Shown in pieces: positions 45,113-59,400 of a stretch of 64,000 nt of DNA (within the stretch, counting starts at the first letter, position 1; each line of letters starts with the position of its first letter). A program made the position numbers and the translations under genes. The notes beneath the pieces were generated by a model. The model saw nothing but the letters and a program-made list of their open reading frames with translations. It was not told the DNA's origin and searched no databases. Source of the stretch: Blasia pusilla (taxonomy: Eukaryota > Marchantiophyta > Marchantiopsida > Blasiales). The DNA is taken from positions 28,582,001 to 28,646,000 of the forward strand of contig CM114271.1 in NCBI GenBank assembly GCA_050084515.1. The letters are read 5' to 3'.

Positions 45113-46310
45113 TTTAAAATGGTAAATAGTAAAGAGATCAAGCCCGTGGGATCCAAAGGGTCAAAAGGCTAAAAAACACTTTAGCAGTAATACACTCATT
45201 TGGAAAAAGACCCTAGAGGCCTTCTCCTAGCTCATGCTTAGAGCTTTTGAGCCATGAATAATGATATCTCTAATATAATTATAATAATGATATCACTAAT
45301 TGTAGTAAAAAATAAAAATTCTCCACATCTATTTTATGAGTTAGTCTAATTTCTTCACACCTTGGACATGTAACAAACACATGCTCTTCATCCTTAATAC
45401 TTTCTCCGTCCCACAACCTACAAATTTGTTCTTTTCTATCAATGTTGAGTCAACGTCCTTCCTCAATTCCTAATTTATGAGACCCAGTTTTATGTCGTGC
45501 GATAATATGATGTAAGAATGTAAAGATCCCAGCAAGTAGATATACTTGTTCACAATATACATGCATAGGATTAACATGAAGTTGATAATACTCCATTTTC
45601 GTGTTCGTGCTGCTCCAAATAATGTTGAAAAATTGCTTCTGTAGATGCTCACGGAGTGCCATCAATTTCAAGTCTCATGCGTGTTACACGACATTCCACT
45701 TTGAAGTCCAAGTCACCACATCTGCAATCCATCCTATGGAACGTGTGGCTCGTAAATCTTGATGAGGGAGACAAGAACCATCAAGACATCTCATCTTTGC
45801 AATATATATATCAAGTAGAGAGCTTTAACTTCCAGTGGAAAACAATCTATTTTCGCGAAAAGAATAGCACAAGGAGTTTGGTTTCTTACGTCCAAAATTC
45901 TTCTTATAAAAATATCTTTTGCGCCCTCTACACGCGCTCCCAACATGTCTTCTTGCTACTAGAGCCCCAAACTTGGGTCCCATATAAGACCACATGCAAC
46001 ACCAAGCTTCTAAATAACACAACACTCTCTTTCGCTCACAAAATGCCGAACCATAATCATGAAAGAAATTAATACTTAAATTTTTAACTCTTCACTTGTT
46101 CTAATTATAGAATTTTATAAGCGAATGGAAATTTGGATCTAGCATCCATTATAATGATTTTAGACTTCTTCATATTAATTTCCATTTAATTTTGAATACA
46201 AAACTTACCAAAATATCAAAATATGATTATAAATTAATGTCACGTACTAATAATATGATATCAAAAATCTTCAAATTTGACATAGAATCTCTTGATGTCT
46301 CGACTTGGAG
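45113..46310 (-). mobile_element. LINE 3' part, reversed, decayed
   Basis: Plus-strand start AATGGTAAATAGTAAAGAGATC is the tail. Minus-strand readings include LREHLQKQFFNIIWSS and YYQLHVNPM, then decayed thumb and RT sequence to about 46310. It is the most AT-rich LINE copy here, with many stops. Confidence 0.75.
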
Positions 46311-47405
46311 CTTAAAATTATTTTCGTACTTGTTGGGAAAAAGGCACATTCGGGAACGCTTATGATTAGGAGTTAGTGCCACTCAAAATATGGTCATCAT
46401 TGTGCAAATGTTGCTGACAAACTCCAGCCGTGTCCTAAAAATAAAAATTAAATCTAGGTCTGAAACATGAGCTGTCACATCTATGGGAGAACCGGAAGAA
46501 GACCAGCTTTGTGTGCCTCTATTAAAAAGTTTTCTTGAATATCAAAAAGAGGACTAATCAACAGATGGCTGATTGATAGAAGTCGATCCAATCCAACTGT
46601 CAAAAATGGACCGACCCATACGGACGATCTAGATTAGATTAGAATCAATGTTTTGTTTATGACCATTGATTACTGGTAGTTACGTTTCATGTTGCATAAC
46701 TATAGACGATGCGTAGCTATGAGAAATTTCTGAAGTGACACATCGTCACATCTTTTAATAACCGCTTTTAGTTTAGCGCAGACTTTACTACTTATGAATC
46801 AGCTCTTAATCTACCGACACACAGTACAAATGCAATTTCAATTCATTTTGCATTTCTCACAGTTGGGGGCCTCTATTCACTTACCAAAGAACTCCGGTAT
46901 TGAACAATTCGGCCACAACCAGAGAAACTGCTTCATTTTCTACGTTGAAGCAGACAGATGAATGCAGCAGGCTCCCTCATGATCCATGTGGCAAAGTGTC
47001 CTGGTTGGACATTGCAAGTGAACAGGTGGGTGCACAAGAAGGGAGATTCTCTCATCAAGTGTGCTTACCACATTGTTGACACGTTTCAGGGTCCCTAAAA
47101 CATGTGGCAAAGTTCACCTAAAGAGGATGCTGAGAAAATACAGAAGGATATTCTTTGTAGCATGAACAAGGAGAATCACTGCGCTTTATTCTCTCAAGTG
47201 TATTCAACCAGAGCTCAAAGTACAGAATATCTGTGCCAATGTGCTGAACAATGTCGTAGGAGCAAAAATTTCAGTACTCCTTGAGACAATGTCAAAAAAA
47301 ATCTTCAACTCAGATGTATATCTACAAGGGGTCAGCCTAGAACAGAATAAAGAAATATATACCCCTTTCACAACCTAAAATTCTTCATTGGGTAGATAGC
47401 CAGCA
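46311..47405 (-). other. BIG5 3' flank
   Basis: No separate gene was recognised. The first few hundred bases to the left of the BIG5 stop should hold its 3' untranslated region; no polyadenylation signal could be assigned with confidence. Confidence 0.4.
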
Positions 47406-50400
47406 TCAAGGCAAGAGAGTAACAAGTCGTGCTTTGAAAAGATTCCCCAATGCCCTGCGAACATCCATCTACAATCAAAAACAGAAAAATGTTAGAAGAC
47501 TTTAGAAGATCTACTGGTGTGGCAAGTATAGGTCATAGCAGACCATTTGGACAGAAGACATGGACAACTTTGATGATAAATTCCCACTCCAAAGAGATGC
47601 TTCAGCTCTGAGAAACTACATTCAGCTGCCGCACAGACCCAGGTAGAGAGTGAAAAAGAGTACCTGATCACTGCAGATAAGCTTGGTAAAATACGGGTAG
47701 AACTCAGGGAGATGCTTTTTGAACATTGTCTTCTCCATCTGACACATCGAATTTAACACCTACCCCACATTGCATTCAACATTCAGGAGCAGAAGGATAA
47801 AACATACCGAAGTGTTAACAAAACCGAAAGCTTCTAAAATCTAAATGGGATGTAAGATGCTGTTGGCCTACACATTCTTAAGAGGATCCAAAATGTAAGG
47901 TGCTGTTCGTTTCACTCTATATGGTTCTGGCTGTAACCCGCAGCATCTTACATCCTAATTTATGGCCCAGACACCATTGCTTGCTGAGTTTATTTCCATA
48001 CCTTCACTGTGACAGGAGATCGCAGTGATAGAGCTCGGTGAGCATCTGCTTGAACAGCCTCACCAGGTCCTGGTTGTAACCCAGCAGCCTCCTTCAAGAT
48101 GTGGCCATAAAAAGTGACCAATCGACGTTCAGCTTCATCATGAAGCCTGTCTTCTTCATCTTTCAAGCCAGTCTCCTTTTCATATTCTATGTCTGAGCTT
48201 GGTTCTTGATTTGGCCGATTAGTCAAACTTTCCTGTCGATTTGGCTCCTTCACTGGCTTTGTACAAGCTCGCTGAAGAACTGTCAAGTACAATTGTGTAC
48301 CCTCTACCTCTTGACGTAATAAATTAGGGGGGGGTCTGTACACAGAAATTACACATTAATTCCAAAAGGCATTCAACAGTATGTCATTGAGCAAAAGCAA
48401 CCCCTAATAATTGACCATGGTATCCTATCACAAGCCTGCATACCTGTCCCCAGACACTTGTTGCATGCGCAGGCGCAGGTTAGCATCAGAATCATAGGAG
48501 GCGGCAAAGTCCACCATAGACAAAAGTATGTCCATGATCACAATTTGGTGTAAAGGTTTCAAACGTTCCCAATGCTTTTTCTGCAAGCCCACAAATTTAC
48601 CAAGAAGTATATTTAATACATGACAATTGCCAACTGGGTCTGCAACAAAGTGGACCACTCATCTACACCACTTAGGAAGATTCTGCTGTGGTCTCACAAT
48701 CCTTCACTTCAGTCTTGAGCACTCCAACAAGTTATCCTTCAATTCCTTATGATCTAGAAGGACTTGTTTGCTTCGAATGTCGTTTGAAATCCAGTAGAGG
48801 CAGCATTCCTTGTAAGAACCTTGTGCGTTATAGGACGACAGCGTAGATAAAATCAGACCAAGAAGTAGAAGAGCTACATATGAAATTATACTCACAGGCA
48901 GTATCAGAAACAGGATTGGAAATACGATGAAGAATTTGAATGTCTACCTGAAGACTATCAAGTGCCCCAAGTAGCAGTAGTTGAATGACACACTTAGATC
49001 TCACACAATGAAGTAGGGACCCTTCGTCCTCTCCTTCACTTAGGCCCAGGTCTTCATCATCGACAGTCTACAGTGAACCCACCATGGCACCATAAGCTTT
49101 AGAAACATTTTTCCATCACTAATGAAGACGGAAATTTGACTAAAGACATATTTGTACCTGAGTAGAAGTATTCAAGTTGGGTGCATCCGATGTTCTACTT
49201 TTCCCCTTGAATGTGGGTAAGTTTTTTAGCATCAATGTGTCCATGAAATTCCCCATGAATTTTCTCCCCTTTTGAACCCCAAAAAAGCCTCCAACCAAAC
49301 TTTTTGGTTCCTTTGGAGATGCAGGAGGGAGTGTAGTCTCAGGACCTTGAAAAAAAACAGAAGAAAACACATCAACACTCCTGGTAGCTGATCACTTGGC
49401 GGTTTCCAATCACATGACCCCTACCCAGTCCAGGAGAATCATTACTTCAACGAGTGCAAACATTCAACTTTCAACTTCTGATTCAGGCGATGTGTGTATA
49501 CAGAAATAGTGAAAGTAAATTGGAGTGCTTACCTTCCAGATCTCCGACACTATGCTGATCACCATCAAGAAATTCAAGTGTCATTCTACGACCAGACTTG
49601 TTTACATCACCGTTACTAGTAGTAGTTGGCATCCCAGAGTAATATTGTCCATTCTCATGTGTATCCAGACTATCTCCATCTGACATGCCAGCCTCAGAAG
49701 TTGTTCCAGTAGGTGTCTGATCGCCCGAGTAACCATAATTTGGAGTATTGATGCCCCCCCTCTTTGACCCAGATCGGTAATCTAATCCGAAGCTCAGAAC
49801 ATTATCAGGATTAAGAAGCTCCACAGGCTGAGTGGTGTAACACGCGTCCCTGGACCCATCAACACAAATTAAAAAATAAGCAGATTAGTGAGACCGCATT
49901 GCCTCCAGACATTACATCAAAGAGATCACAAGGACAAGTAAAATTGGATTATCAACGAACCGAATGCTGTCCAAAAGCGTAGTCCAATCCTTGTCATCAA
50001 ATTGATATCCTCCAACTTCCATAAGGCGCACCAAAGCACCCACAGAGATGGAAGCCAATGTTTGGTCTGGTCGTGTTGCACAGTCTAGCAATAGACTTAA
50101 TAGGGATGGCAGTAAGAAAGACACTTCCTGCATGCCAAATGTTTCTCTGATTAGTGATTATCCATCTCACCAACACAACACCAAAATACTGGAGGATGAT
50201 ATCAGAGGAATGAGAGTTTACAATAGTCATCAATAAGCGACTTCATCAACATTGGCACTCAAAAGCATGGGATTGTCTGCATTCTTAGCTCTGAAGATCA
50301 ACTTTTCCTTGAGCTTGCATGGAATTCAACAGCGATTGAAATTATATAAATTTTAAAACACCGTTGAGCCCATACCTTGTAAAAGCTAGAAAAGAGGTCA

Positions 50401-53400
50401 CAGAGAAGCTGGAGAGAATGAATGCATGTCTCTCGCAGCCATTCATCAGAAGATGCAGCTGGCTTTTCCCCATCTTTTCCAGCATGCCGGACATAGTCAA
50501 AAATTGGAAACAATACTCTATGGAAAACACTTTCCCAAAAAGTGGAGGAAAACTGGTGTCCTCTCTCTTTCAGAAGGTCGAAGAGAACCTCCAAAGCACA
50601 ATTTCTGACCTCCAGTCGTGGATCCGAAGTTAGGTCAGATAGACCCGCAAGCATTGGAAACCAATAATATTCTGCCACTTCTAGGTCTCCTTTCCCAGAA
50701 TCTTCTATTGGCCGAGACATACCCCCAGGAATATGGCCCTGGCACATGCACAGGATGAACTTTTAGAAAGAGAAACATGTTACCACAACCAGGCAAGGGT
50801 TCCAAGAGTCTCAAAACGATAAATGCAATAAAGCTACGGTGAACCCTGTCCAATGTCCCAATACGGGGGTAATCACGTCCCAAGAGTGTCACAAAAATGA
50901 GTACAATACATTTTCGGTGCCTACTGTAGAATGTCCTAATCAGACTGTAGGGTGCACAAATAAATAAGCAGCAGAAAATTCTCAAGAGATTACTAGAGAG
51001 CTGACTACATTTTCTAGTTGCAAGTAAATCTTTCAACTACATGGATGTCGATACATAGTACCTCCTTATAATTTCTTACGTCACAAAGTAACTTACCTCA
51101 GCAAGCCTATCCTCGCATATTCGCAGCAGAGCAATTGCCTTCAAACTTGTCCGTGGACTAGATTTATTGTTAGCAAATGCAATCAAGCAGTTGACACAGT
51201 CCATGAAGCAATCTCCAACTACTTGATCAAAATGTTCTAATATCACTGCACCCACAGAACCAGTTGCTGTGTTACATTTCAAACTGTGCATGTGTTGCAC
51301 AGCACATGTCCCATCCTAAACCAATACTCATTGATACTGACTTTGAATATGAATCAAGGCAGAGTTCAAAGTAGATCAACTAGAAACACAAACAAAGCAG
51401 TTCAAAAGGGCTTACCTTGTTCCACGTTTTCAAAAGCAATATCCGCAATGGACTCGGTATCATCGTACGCTGCAGTGGTGAACACCATGAAGACACTTTT
51501 CCAACCTGATTTTATGCTTCCTACCTTAGACTTTATCATCTGCAATACTTGAAAAGTAAGAGCAAAGGAGGTTACCTTATCCTTTCATTTGGGAACTCCA
51601 ACACTGCTAATGATCAAATAACTCCAAGAATTTGTGGATAGTGCAACTTACAATACACAACTTCTTCAAACAAAAAAACAGCAGATTTTTGTTTAATGGA
51701 ACATAAATATGATTGCATGGTGTAGAAACCCACCTGAACAATGCAGTCCACTATGAGGGCACGAATCGTTGCACTCTTGCTACTCCGGACAAGGATAACA
51801 AATGGCTTCAAAATATCATTCTGGAACGTGTAGTTAACTAGTTCAGATCGCTCAAGGTACTTGATCCCAAGTTGCCTCAATGAATCAATTGCATACATAG
51901 CAATTTTCTCATCCTGGTGACTCCCAGCAGCCACAAAATGTAGAGATAGTACAGCCCATATCCGGGCCCATACCTGCAAAGAAAACACCAAATTCCATAT
52001 TTCACTAAAAGCCTCTTTCAATCAGCTGACAGCACTCCTTTAAGAGATAAAAACCATAGACATTTTCTTACATTTGATAACTTCTTCCAAAAACCCTAAA
52101 TCCTTTCTCCCTGAGGAGGAAAGATGATCCATGGATGTGACATGAAGTAGTATTACACATTCTCATAGGAGACATAAAGGGAGGAGTATGCAACAGTCAG
52201 TCACCTACTTACAACTTGGACGAGCAATAACATCATGCAGACAGAAAAAGTTTCTCCTTCCAGGATAGGGCAGCTAAGAGCAAATATGCATCTCCAAACT
52301 GCACTAGCTACTCCCACTCTTGGTTTGGCAATGAGTGTAAACAGCAATCAAGGATAATTAATTCAACAGGGGCAAACCCAAGCTCTACACAGATCTGGTT
52401 GATGATAAGTTCTTCCAAAGGAGTACAGCACAGAAAAGAGGCAAATACATTTCTGACAAGAATTCAGACCGTGAACAACAACTCATGAACACCTCTCCAT
52501 CCTTCTGGACAACTTTAAGCATAGAAAAGGCCACTAACTTCGACACGAGCTTCCGGTCTGGGCAGCATATGGTCACAAAGTTTGCAATTATGGTCTCTCT
52601 GCACTGACCAACCCATGGCTAGATGAAGATGGAGACATACCTGACCTCATTACATCAGAGGAACTGGCTCCAGGTACTACACAGTAAACCAGGGCCATAG
52701 ATAATATCAAGCACAGATTTTCAGACTGGACAAGGAAGATATTGCTAGGATTACCACAAATTGTTCAGTCCTGCAGTTCAAAAAGGATTCCTGCTCCTGT
52801 GACAGATGAATGTTATCCTACCGTCTTCAAACCGGGAGATCAAATAGATCCCTCTGACCACAGACCAATCACAGTTAGCTTGCTGTTCGCCAAACCATGT
52901 GGCCTGGTTCTGGAGAGAAAGTTAAGTGATTGGACAAAGAAGCTGAAGGCTTGGCCTCAAGAGCATGTTGGCACCTGGACATCACAGGAACCTCAGCATA
53001 AACCATTATACTCAAGGTACTTGAGGAAACATCCAAAGATTAAAATCAATCATGAGTAAATTACTACATCTACATTTCGGAAAGCCATTTGACACATTTC
53101 CAAGGCTGTCCACACAGCTTATGTCTGTCACATTGACACATAAAACAAGGCTGTCCAGTGTGTGTGTGGACTGTCTCTTGAAAACGCATCAATCAGTTAT
53201 CAAATTGCTACTGTGTACATACGAAATTGTCTGGATATAGGGAAAAGCAAATGCTTTCCAACACTGCCAAGGGAAACTCTGTAACCTTGGCAAAAATTTG
53301 GGAAAGGAAGTCAATCTGTATCAAAGAAAGGTGCACGATCTTTGGTTTAATCACATAGCAGCTAGGACGGTGTAAATCTTCACAAATTAGATGAGGCCAA

Positions 53401-56400
53401 TCCTGATGTAAAAGACATCATACGAGGGTGTATCTACAAAGGCACCACATTCAATCCCAAACAATAGGCAGTTAACTGGCAATCAAAACTACAGTAATCA
53501 GGTATGAGGGACACTTATCGACTGCACCAACGATAGAAACATGCACCAGTGACTCACATCACACACGTTCTCACAATTCAATGGTACAGTAGTATACACC
53601 ACACTCCATGGCTCTGAAGTTTGGGGGCAAAGTTTTCATAATTTTCCAAGTCTGGAGAGAAAACAAGGAATGGCCAGCCACATTGCCTTGGCATCATGAA
53701 AACCACACCTCAGGATTTGGAGTGGTCATAGTTCAGGAGATCCCTGGAGACATAATACATGTTCTTAAGAAATTTTTAACTGTTCTCCAGCACGAAGAAG
53801 ATATCAATGCTGATGATCCTAATCAGCTTCATGACAGAAATTTCTACAGACAGCTCTTGCTGGTGCCAAACACTGGTGCTATGATTGTGGACAGAGGCTT
53901 CACAAGAGGACCATGCCAATTTATAACCTGCCAAGAAGCAGTACTCTCTACCAGATGGACACTCTCAGCAGGAACAATAGGAGAGAGGCATCTAAAAATG
54001 GATTAGAAGATGACATATCTTGATGAATGTTGCATCTTGACACCTCTCAGCACCTATGTCTACTAAAAAGTATTAGGCACTGTGTCAATTCAGATGTAGC
54101 TTACCAGACAGTTAGAAAGCCTCGAGTTTTTCCTTCAAAACAATGAAAGAAAACCTAAATAGATTTGAGGGACTTAATAGTTCAGAGCATCACCAACCCA
54201 AATGCAGTTCCTCTAGGAGAACTATAATAAGGGTTTTCACTAACCTATTCGGGGGAACTTACTCAATTTCATGTCCAATAGGAACAAGGTTCAAATAGTC
54301 AAGTTTTAGAATATTCTGTGAGTGCTTTAATAAATCATCTAGTACAGTTTTACCTTCCCTAGGCATCCTTGGCTTCTCCTATTACTACGTTCCTAACAAG
54401 GCATCATCTAGCCTGCCCACCTGTCACAAATATTGGAATTTCAGGTTCAATGGTCCTCCTGGGTCCCATCCGCAATAAATCAGTTCATTCATTCCACAAG
54501 GAGAAAAAATCAGCATTAAAGGGAGATTCAGCGGGAAAAAAATTAGAAGAAACCCCAAAGGAAAGGCACCGGAAAACATCTTATAAACCGAAGAGGAATA
54601 ATATCCACACCATACGGATACGAGCCATGTTGTAGTAGCTGATCTCCACAAGCTTTGTCAAACTGAACACTCGGGCAGGCACTTGCTTCAACTCCTCAGC
54701 AGAGACACCACACAATGCTGTGAAAAACTCCACAATAGCTTCACTGGGAAGTTTCACACTATTCACAAAAACCTGCTCCGTAGGTTTCCCCGTGAGCTCC
54801 ACTAGGGATTGCAGCAAAGCATCCCTTGAGATTTGATTTGAGCCTAGCATGAGAGTGGCTGTGATATTTGTAGATGTAGTAATGAACTCTAATCTTGAAA
54901 CACACTCTAGAACTGCATTCCAAGTATCTTGCAAAGCATCTGGCTCTCCCTGACATAACGCTAGCAAAGTCCTTAAGGCTTCGACATTTTTGCTCCGCAT
55001 CTCCTTTGGTGCATGTAAGAAGGTGAACCTGTGGCAGTTTAAACTTTCCATGGTCAGATCAGAAACTCATAATGCCACATGCTGCTTTAACTATGATCAG
55101 CTAAACCCATAAACTACCTCATGACGCCAAGGAAGGTGACTTGATCAGCCAAAACTAGCCACAACTTGATCAAGAAAGTTAACTCAAATTTACCTTACAA
55201 GAGACGTAAGAAAAGCATAACGCATGGTTTCCATGCCAAGAACTTTCGTTAGATGAATGCCCATTCGGAATCCCTCCATACAGAGGAGAACGCGAGGTTT
55301 GTTGTCACTGTCTTCCATAGTCACAGAAAATGCAGCTAGAAGAGGCCATCCAATAGCTTCTAGCATTGGACGAGCTATCTCCAAATGCTTCGCCTTGTGA
55401 AAAATACCTCTTTTAACTCCTCCTTTGAACAGAGCTTGTGTGCGCTTGACAATCTCTTCACTTTCCTTTTTAGTGTCTGTAGCAGCTTTGTGCTTTGCAA
55501 AGTTCAAGTTCAGAATATTGACTAGGCGGTTCTTTTGCTCCTCATCTCGCTTGTGTTTTAGGCTCTTGCTCAGCTGTGAATTTTCATCCTTCAGCTTGAT
55601 TTCATCCCTAACAATTGAATCATATATCTCTTCTAGCATCTCCTGAGACGCATGCTCTTCTTGGTCACCTGAAGAATTGATTCGAACAAAGTCGGCCTTT
55701 GACATCTTCGGCCAAACCATAGGATTGTGAGCATCTGTGTTCAGCATAATGACAGCATAAGCCAGTACATATGCTGTGTCTGCGTTTGTGAAGAGAGTAG
55801 GATTATCTCGACAATACCTGCACATCATACATACATGAATAAGCACATCCCCACCACCTATCCTACCAAAAACCCTCTACTTGTTGTGGAACTTGAAAAT
55901 TTTAGTCAGCTCAGCAAAATGAAATGAACTGAACTACAAATGGAAGTGATGACAGAACGGCATAGCATGATCGCAGTAACCAGGGGCCTAGGACAGGCAA
56001 GACCAGGAAAGTATTCACAACAATAGACCACGACCCTAGAGAAAGCCACCTGCGAATCAAAAGTAATTCTCACGCCCTTTGCCTGAGAATTCTCAGACTT
56101 TCCACATAATCCCAGAAATTAGTTGCAAAGCCACTTCTGACTTTTAAAACTGATAAAGAACCTTCATCACTGAAGAAACATAGAATGTGTGCACGAAGTA
56201 AATCCGGAGTACATCCAAAGTACAATAAAAGAATGTCCTTCATTCCTAAATCTAATGAATCTCATTATGTTCTCCATATACAAATCACCCTTGACAAGAA
56301 CACCAATGAGAAAAGTAAAACTCCGCCAGTAGGACACATCTTCACACAAAGCAATCACAGATAGTACTTCATCTAATTACTGATTTGAGGACTAACCGCT

Positions 56401-59400
56401 CTGCAAACTTCTCCATAATACGATCAATCTTTTGTGCTTCTCCCGGAAGTCGGAATCCTTTCAAAAATGTCCGAATAGCCTGATCAAACTTCATGCCTTC
56501 AAAATTCATGTCGTCAACATAGGCATGCATGACACTCAATTGAAACTCCTCATGCTGGCCCAGATAGTCACCGATCATGGTCTGCAATCCCACCAGTCAC
56601 AAAGGTTACCACCAACTTGTGCAATCTTCAGCCGAACCTTACAGGTAGTCCTCCCAAAGGATGTAACGAACAAATCTGACTGTCTGCAGCCAGCTCAGAA
56701 AAGAACATACCTTGTCTAATCCAGGACTCCACAGAAATTGAGCTATGGCTGCTGGGTCTCGCGGGAATAGCTTGTTTTCAATGACAAAATTTACACCTTT
56801 GGAAGGCTTCCGATTGAACTGCACAAAAAAATGTTTTCCTGGCGATATGAGAGTTTGCACACATTTCAAAACTCACAAAAGCTGTGTCAACATCACGAGA
56901 TCTTCTTTGAATCCCAATTTACCATCTGAAGATAAACTTCACTTCAATCCAGCCAGTGGAAAACTTTTGTTCAGTTTGCACCAACAAGCACACTCTCTGA
57001 ACCTGATCTCCATATTACTAAAACATAAAGACACTGCTCCTGCAATCATGTGAGACAATGACACATACGATGAAGTTCATGGCAAAGCATAACATGGAAT
57101 TCCAAAGGAGAACAAGAACCTGTCCATTCTAACGAACATCATAAACATACAAAAATACGGAACACAAGATGCTGGAATACCTCAGCAACAGCAGCCTCCA
57201 TCTTTGACTTGAAGTCTTTAGCCTTCTCAACTTTATCAGCCTGCGTCTCAACCTTCACTTCCTTGAGCTCTGACTCATTACACTGCTCACTAACAGGATA
57301 ATCTCCTGAATTTTGATCTTCTATCGAAGGTACTTCCGACAGGACTGCCGGAACTGCAGTTGTTTGTTGATGTGTAGCAGTATACTCCATGAGTGATTTT
57401 AAAACACTAACCAAACACTGAATCCAACCAAGCCCCAATCAGTAGGAAAATAACAGCAGTCTTGTTAAAGCAAGCTCTAACAGTGCAGAAACCTACAAAT
57501 TGTCTTCATATTGATTTGAAACCTCGACCTCAAACCAAGCTTTGTTTCTGGACTATGAAGGAAAGGAAGGGTAAATGATTCACACTTGTAGAGAAGAAGC
57601 TTTCAGAGCAGTGTTCTGAGCTACCACAACAGTATTTGGATCAACAGCTGGAGTCCCTTGCGCAAGCTTTGACAAAGAATTAACCTTCAAAACAGATAAC
57701 AACTCTCATGTTAGTGCAACAGACCTCGAGCAGCTAGCGATTGAATGTTCAAGGTTGAAAATACACTCCAAACACAAGCATCAAAAAGTATTCACAGTGT
57801 TTTGAAATACACAGAACTAAACACCGAACATCAAGAAATTGCACCAAGAATTGGCGAAGTTAAATCATCATGGCAAGATATTCGACCAGATAATTTAGTA
57901 CCAACTTACATCTACCTTTCTGAATATATCAAATTAAAGAATCTGCAGATGGGAAAAAACTGATGGACAAAAGCCAACTCACCATGCGCTCAAACAAGTT
58001 GGTAGCTTCTAAATCACAATCATAATTGACAAAAACATCAGCGAGCATCTGAGGTTCCCTGCACACTTTCTCCAACATCCTGAATTCAAAGAAGTCAGAG
58101 AGTAATTTGATGGAACCAAAACCTGACAACCTGCTGGTCAGTGAATTTCTCTTATACCACTTAACTTGTGGCTTGAAAATTGCAATCAGAGACCTCTGAA
58201 AGGAAAAATCAATCACTGAGGACTAAAAGCCTAAAAGCCTCTACTTCAAGTCAATTCCGATGCACCAAAGTAGACAGTCACCAAGAAACTTATTTTCTTA
58301 TGCCACCCTTACCACTGTGTCTTGGAACAAGATACCAAATGTGACCAAATAGACAGAACATTAAACCATGCACTTTCAGGGAATAATATTTTTTCCAACC
58401 GGACTCACTTAAGGACTGCAATTCGCTGATGTTGAGGACTTTCAGGCGTATCAAGTGCCCTCAACACAATCAAAGGGAAAAACACTCCAATCTCTCCCTG
58501 TATAGCACAGTTGGAGTTTTTAGAAACAGATTTACGCAAGTTATCAACAAAACTTTAGGCCTCCATGAACAAAGCTTTTGCATCAAAAACATGTGTACCC
58601 AATCCTGTTGAGCCAATCAACAACAAGGTCAATGTGGGACTGCACTTGTAAAACACACTTTTCAATCATCTGCAGTGAATTTTGTAAGTTTACCTTGAGA
58701 CTCTCTCTGAAGCGAAGTAACAATGTCGTGAAAATGCCACACGCAAACTGCAAACCAGTAGCATGCATGTCATCCAACTCTCCCAAACAATGCCAAGCAA
58801 GCCAATTTTAAATGACATGACTGCTGATCATAACAATGCTTTGTTTATACAGCTTCTGGAATAAGAAACTTCAAATTGATCATGGTGATAGCATGTCCTT
58901 TGTTCATCAAAGGTTCACTTCATGATGAGCACCATTTTATCTCTTCGAACAGCTGCATTCAAGGAACCACTTAACATTTCTGCAGAGATGCTCTCTCTTT
59001 GATATCACAAATCCCATCAGCCTAAACAATGCCATCTCAAAGCAGATTTAAATGAGCATGGCTGTTGACCATAATTGTGAGTTCTTCAACATCTAGTATA
59101 ACGAACGGCAAATTGGTCTTTGCATGTCCTTTGTTCATCGAGGTTGCCTTCATGATGAGCCTTTCAGCATTTTAACCACCTCTATCCAAGACACCACGAG
59201 TAACACGACATTTCCACAGCATGACACTCTGATCCATGTGACAAACCTGATAAGTGGTTGCATCTGGAGGGACACATGCTCTTAGGAGAGCATAGCACAG
59301 GTAAGCTTTCACAGAATCGAGAAAGGCAAAATTGACGGTGAAGGCATGGCCTACAGTCTCCAGCAGACTCTGTATGATGAAAATTGTAAAAAATTAGACT

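Noticed and set aside
52742-53059. Separate host gene in the BIG5 intron
   Set aside because: The reading matches non-LTR reverse transcriptase blocks, has frame breaks and ends near a LINE-type tail.
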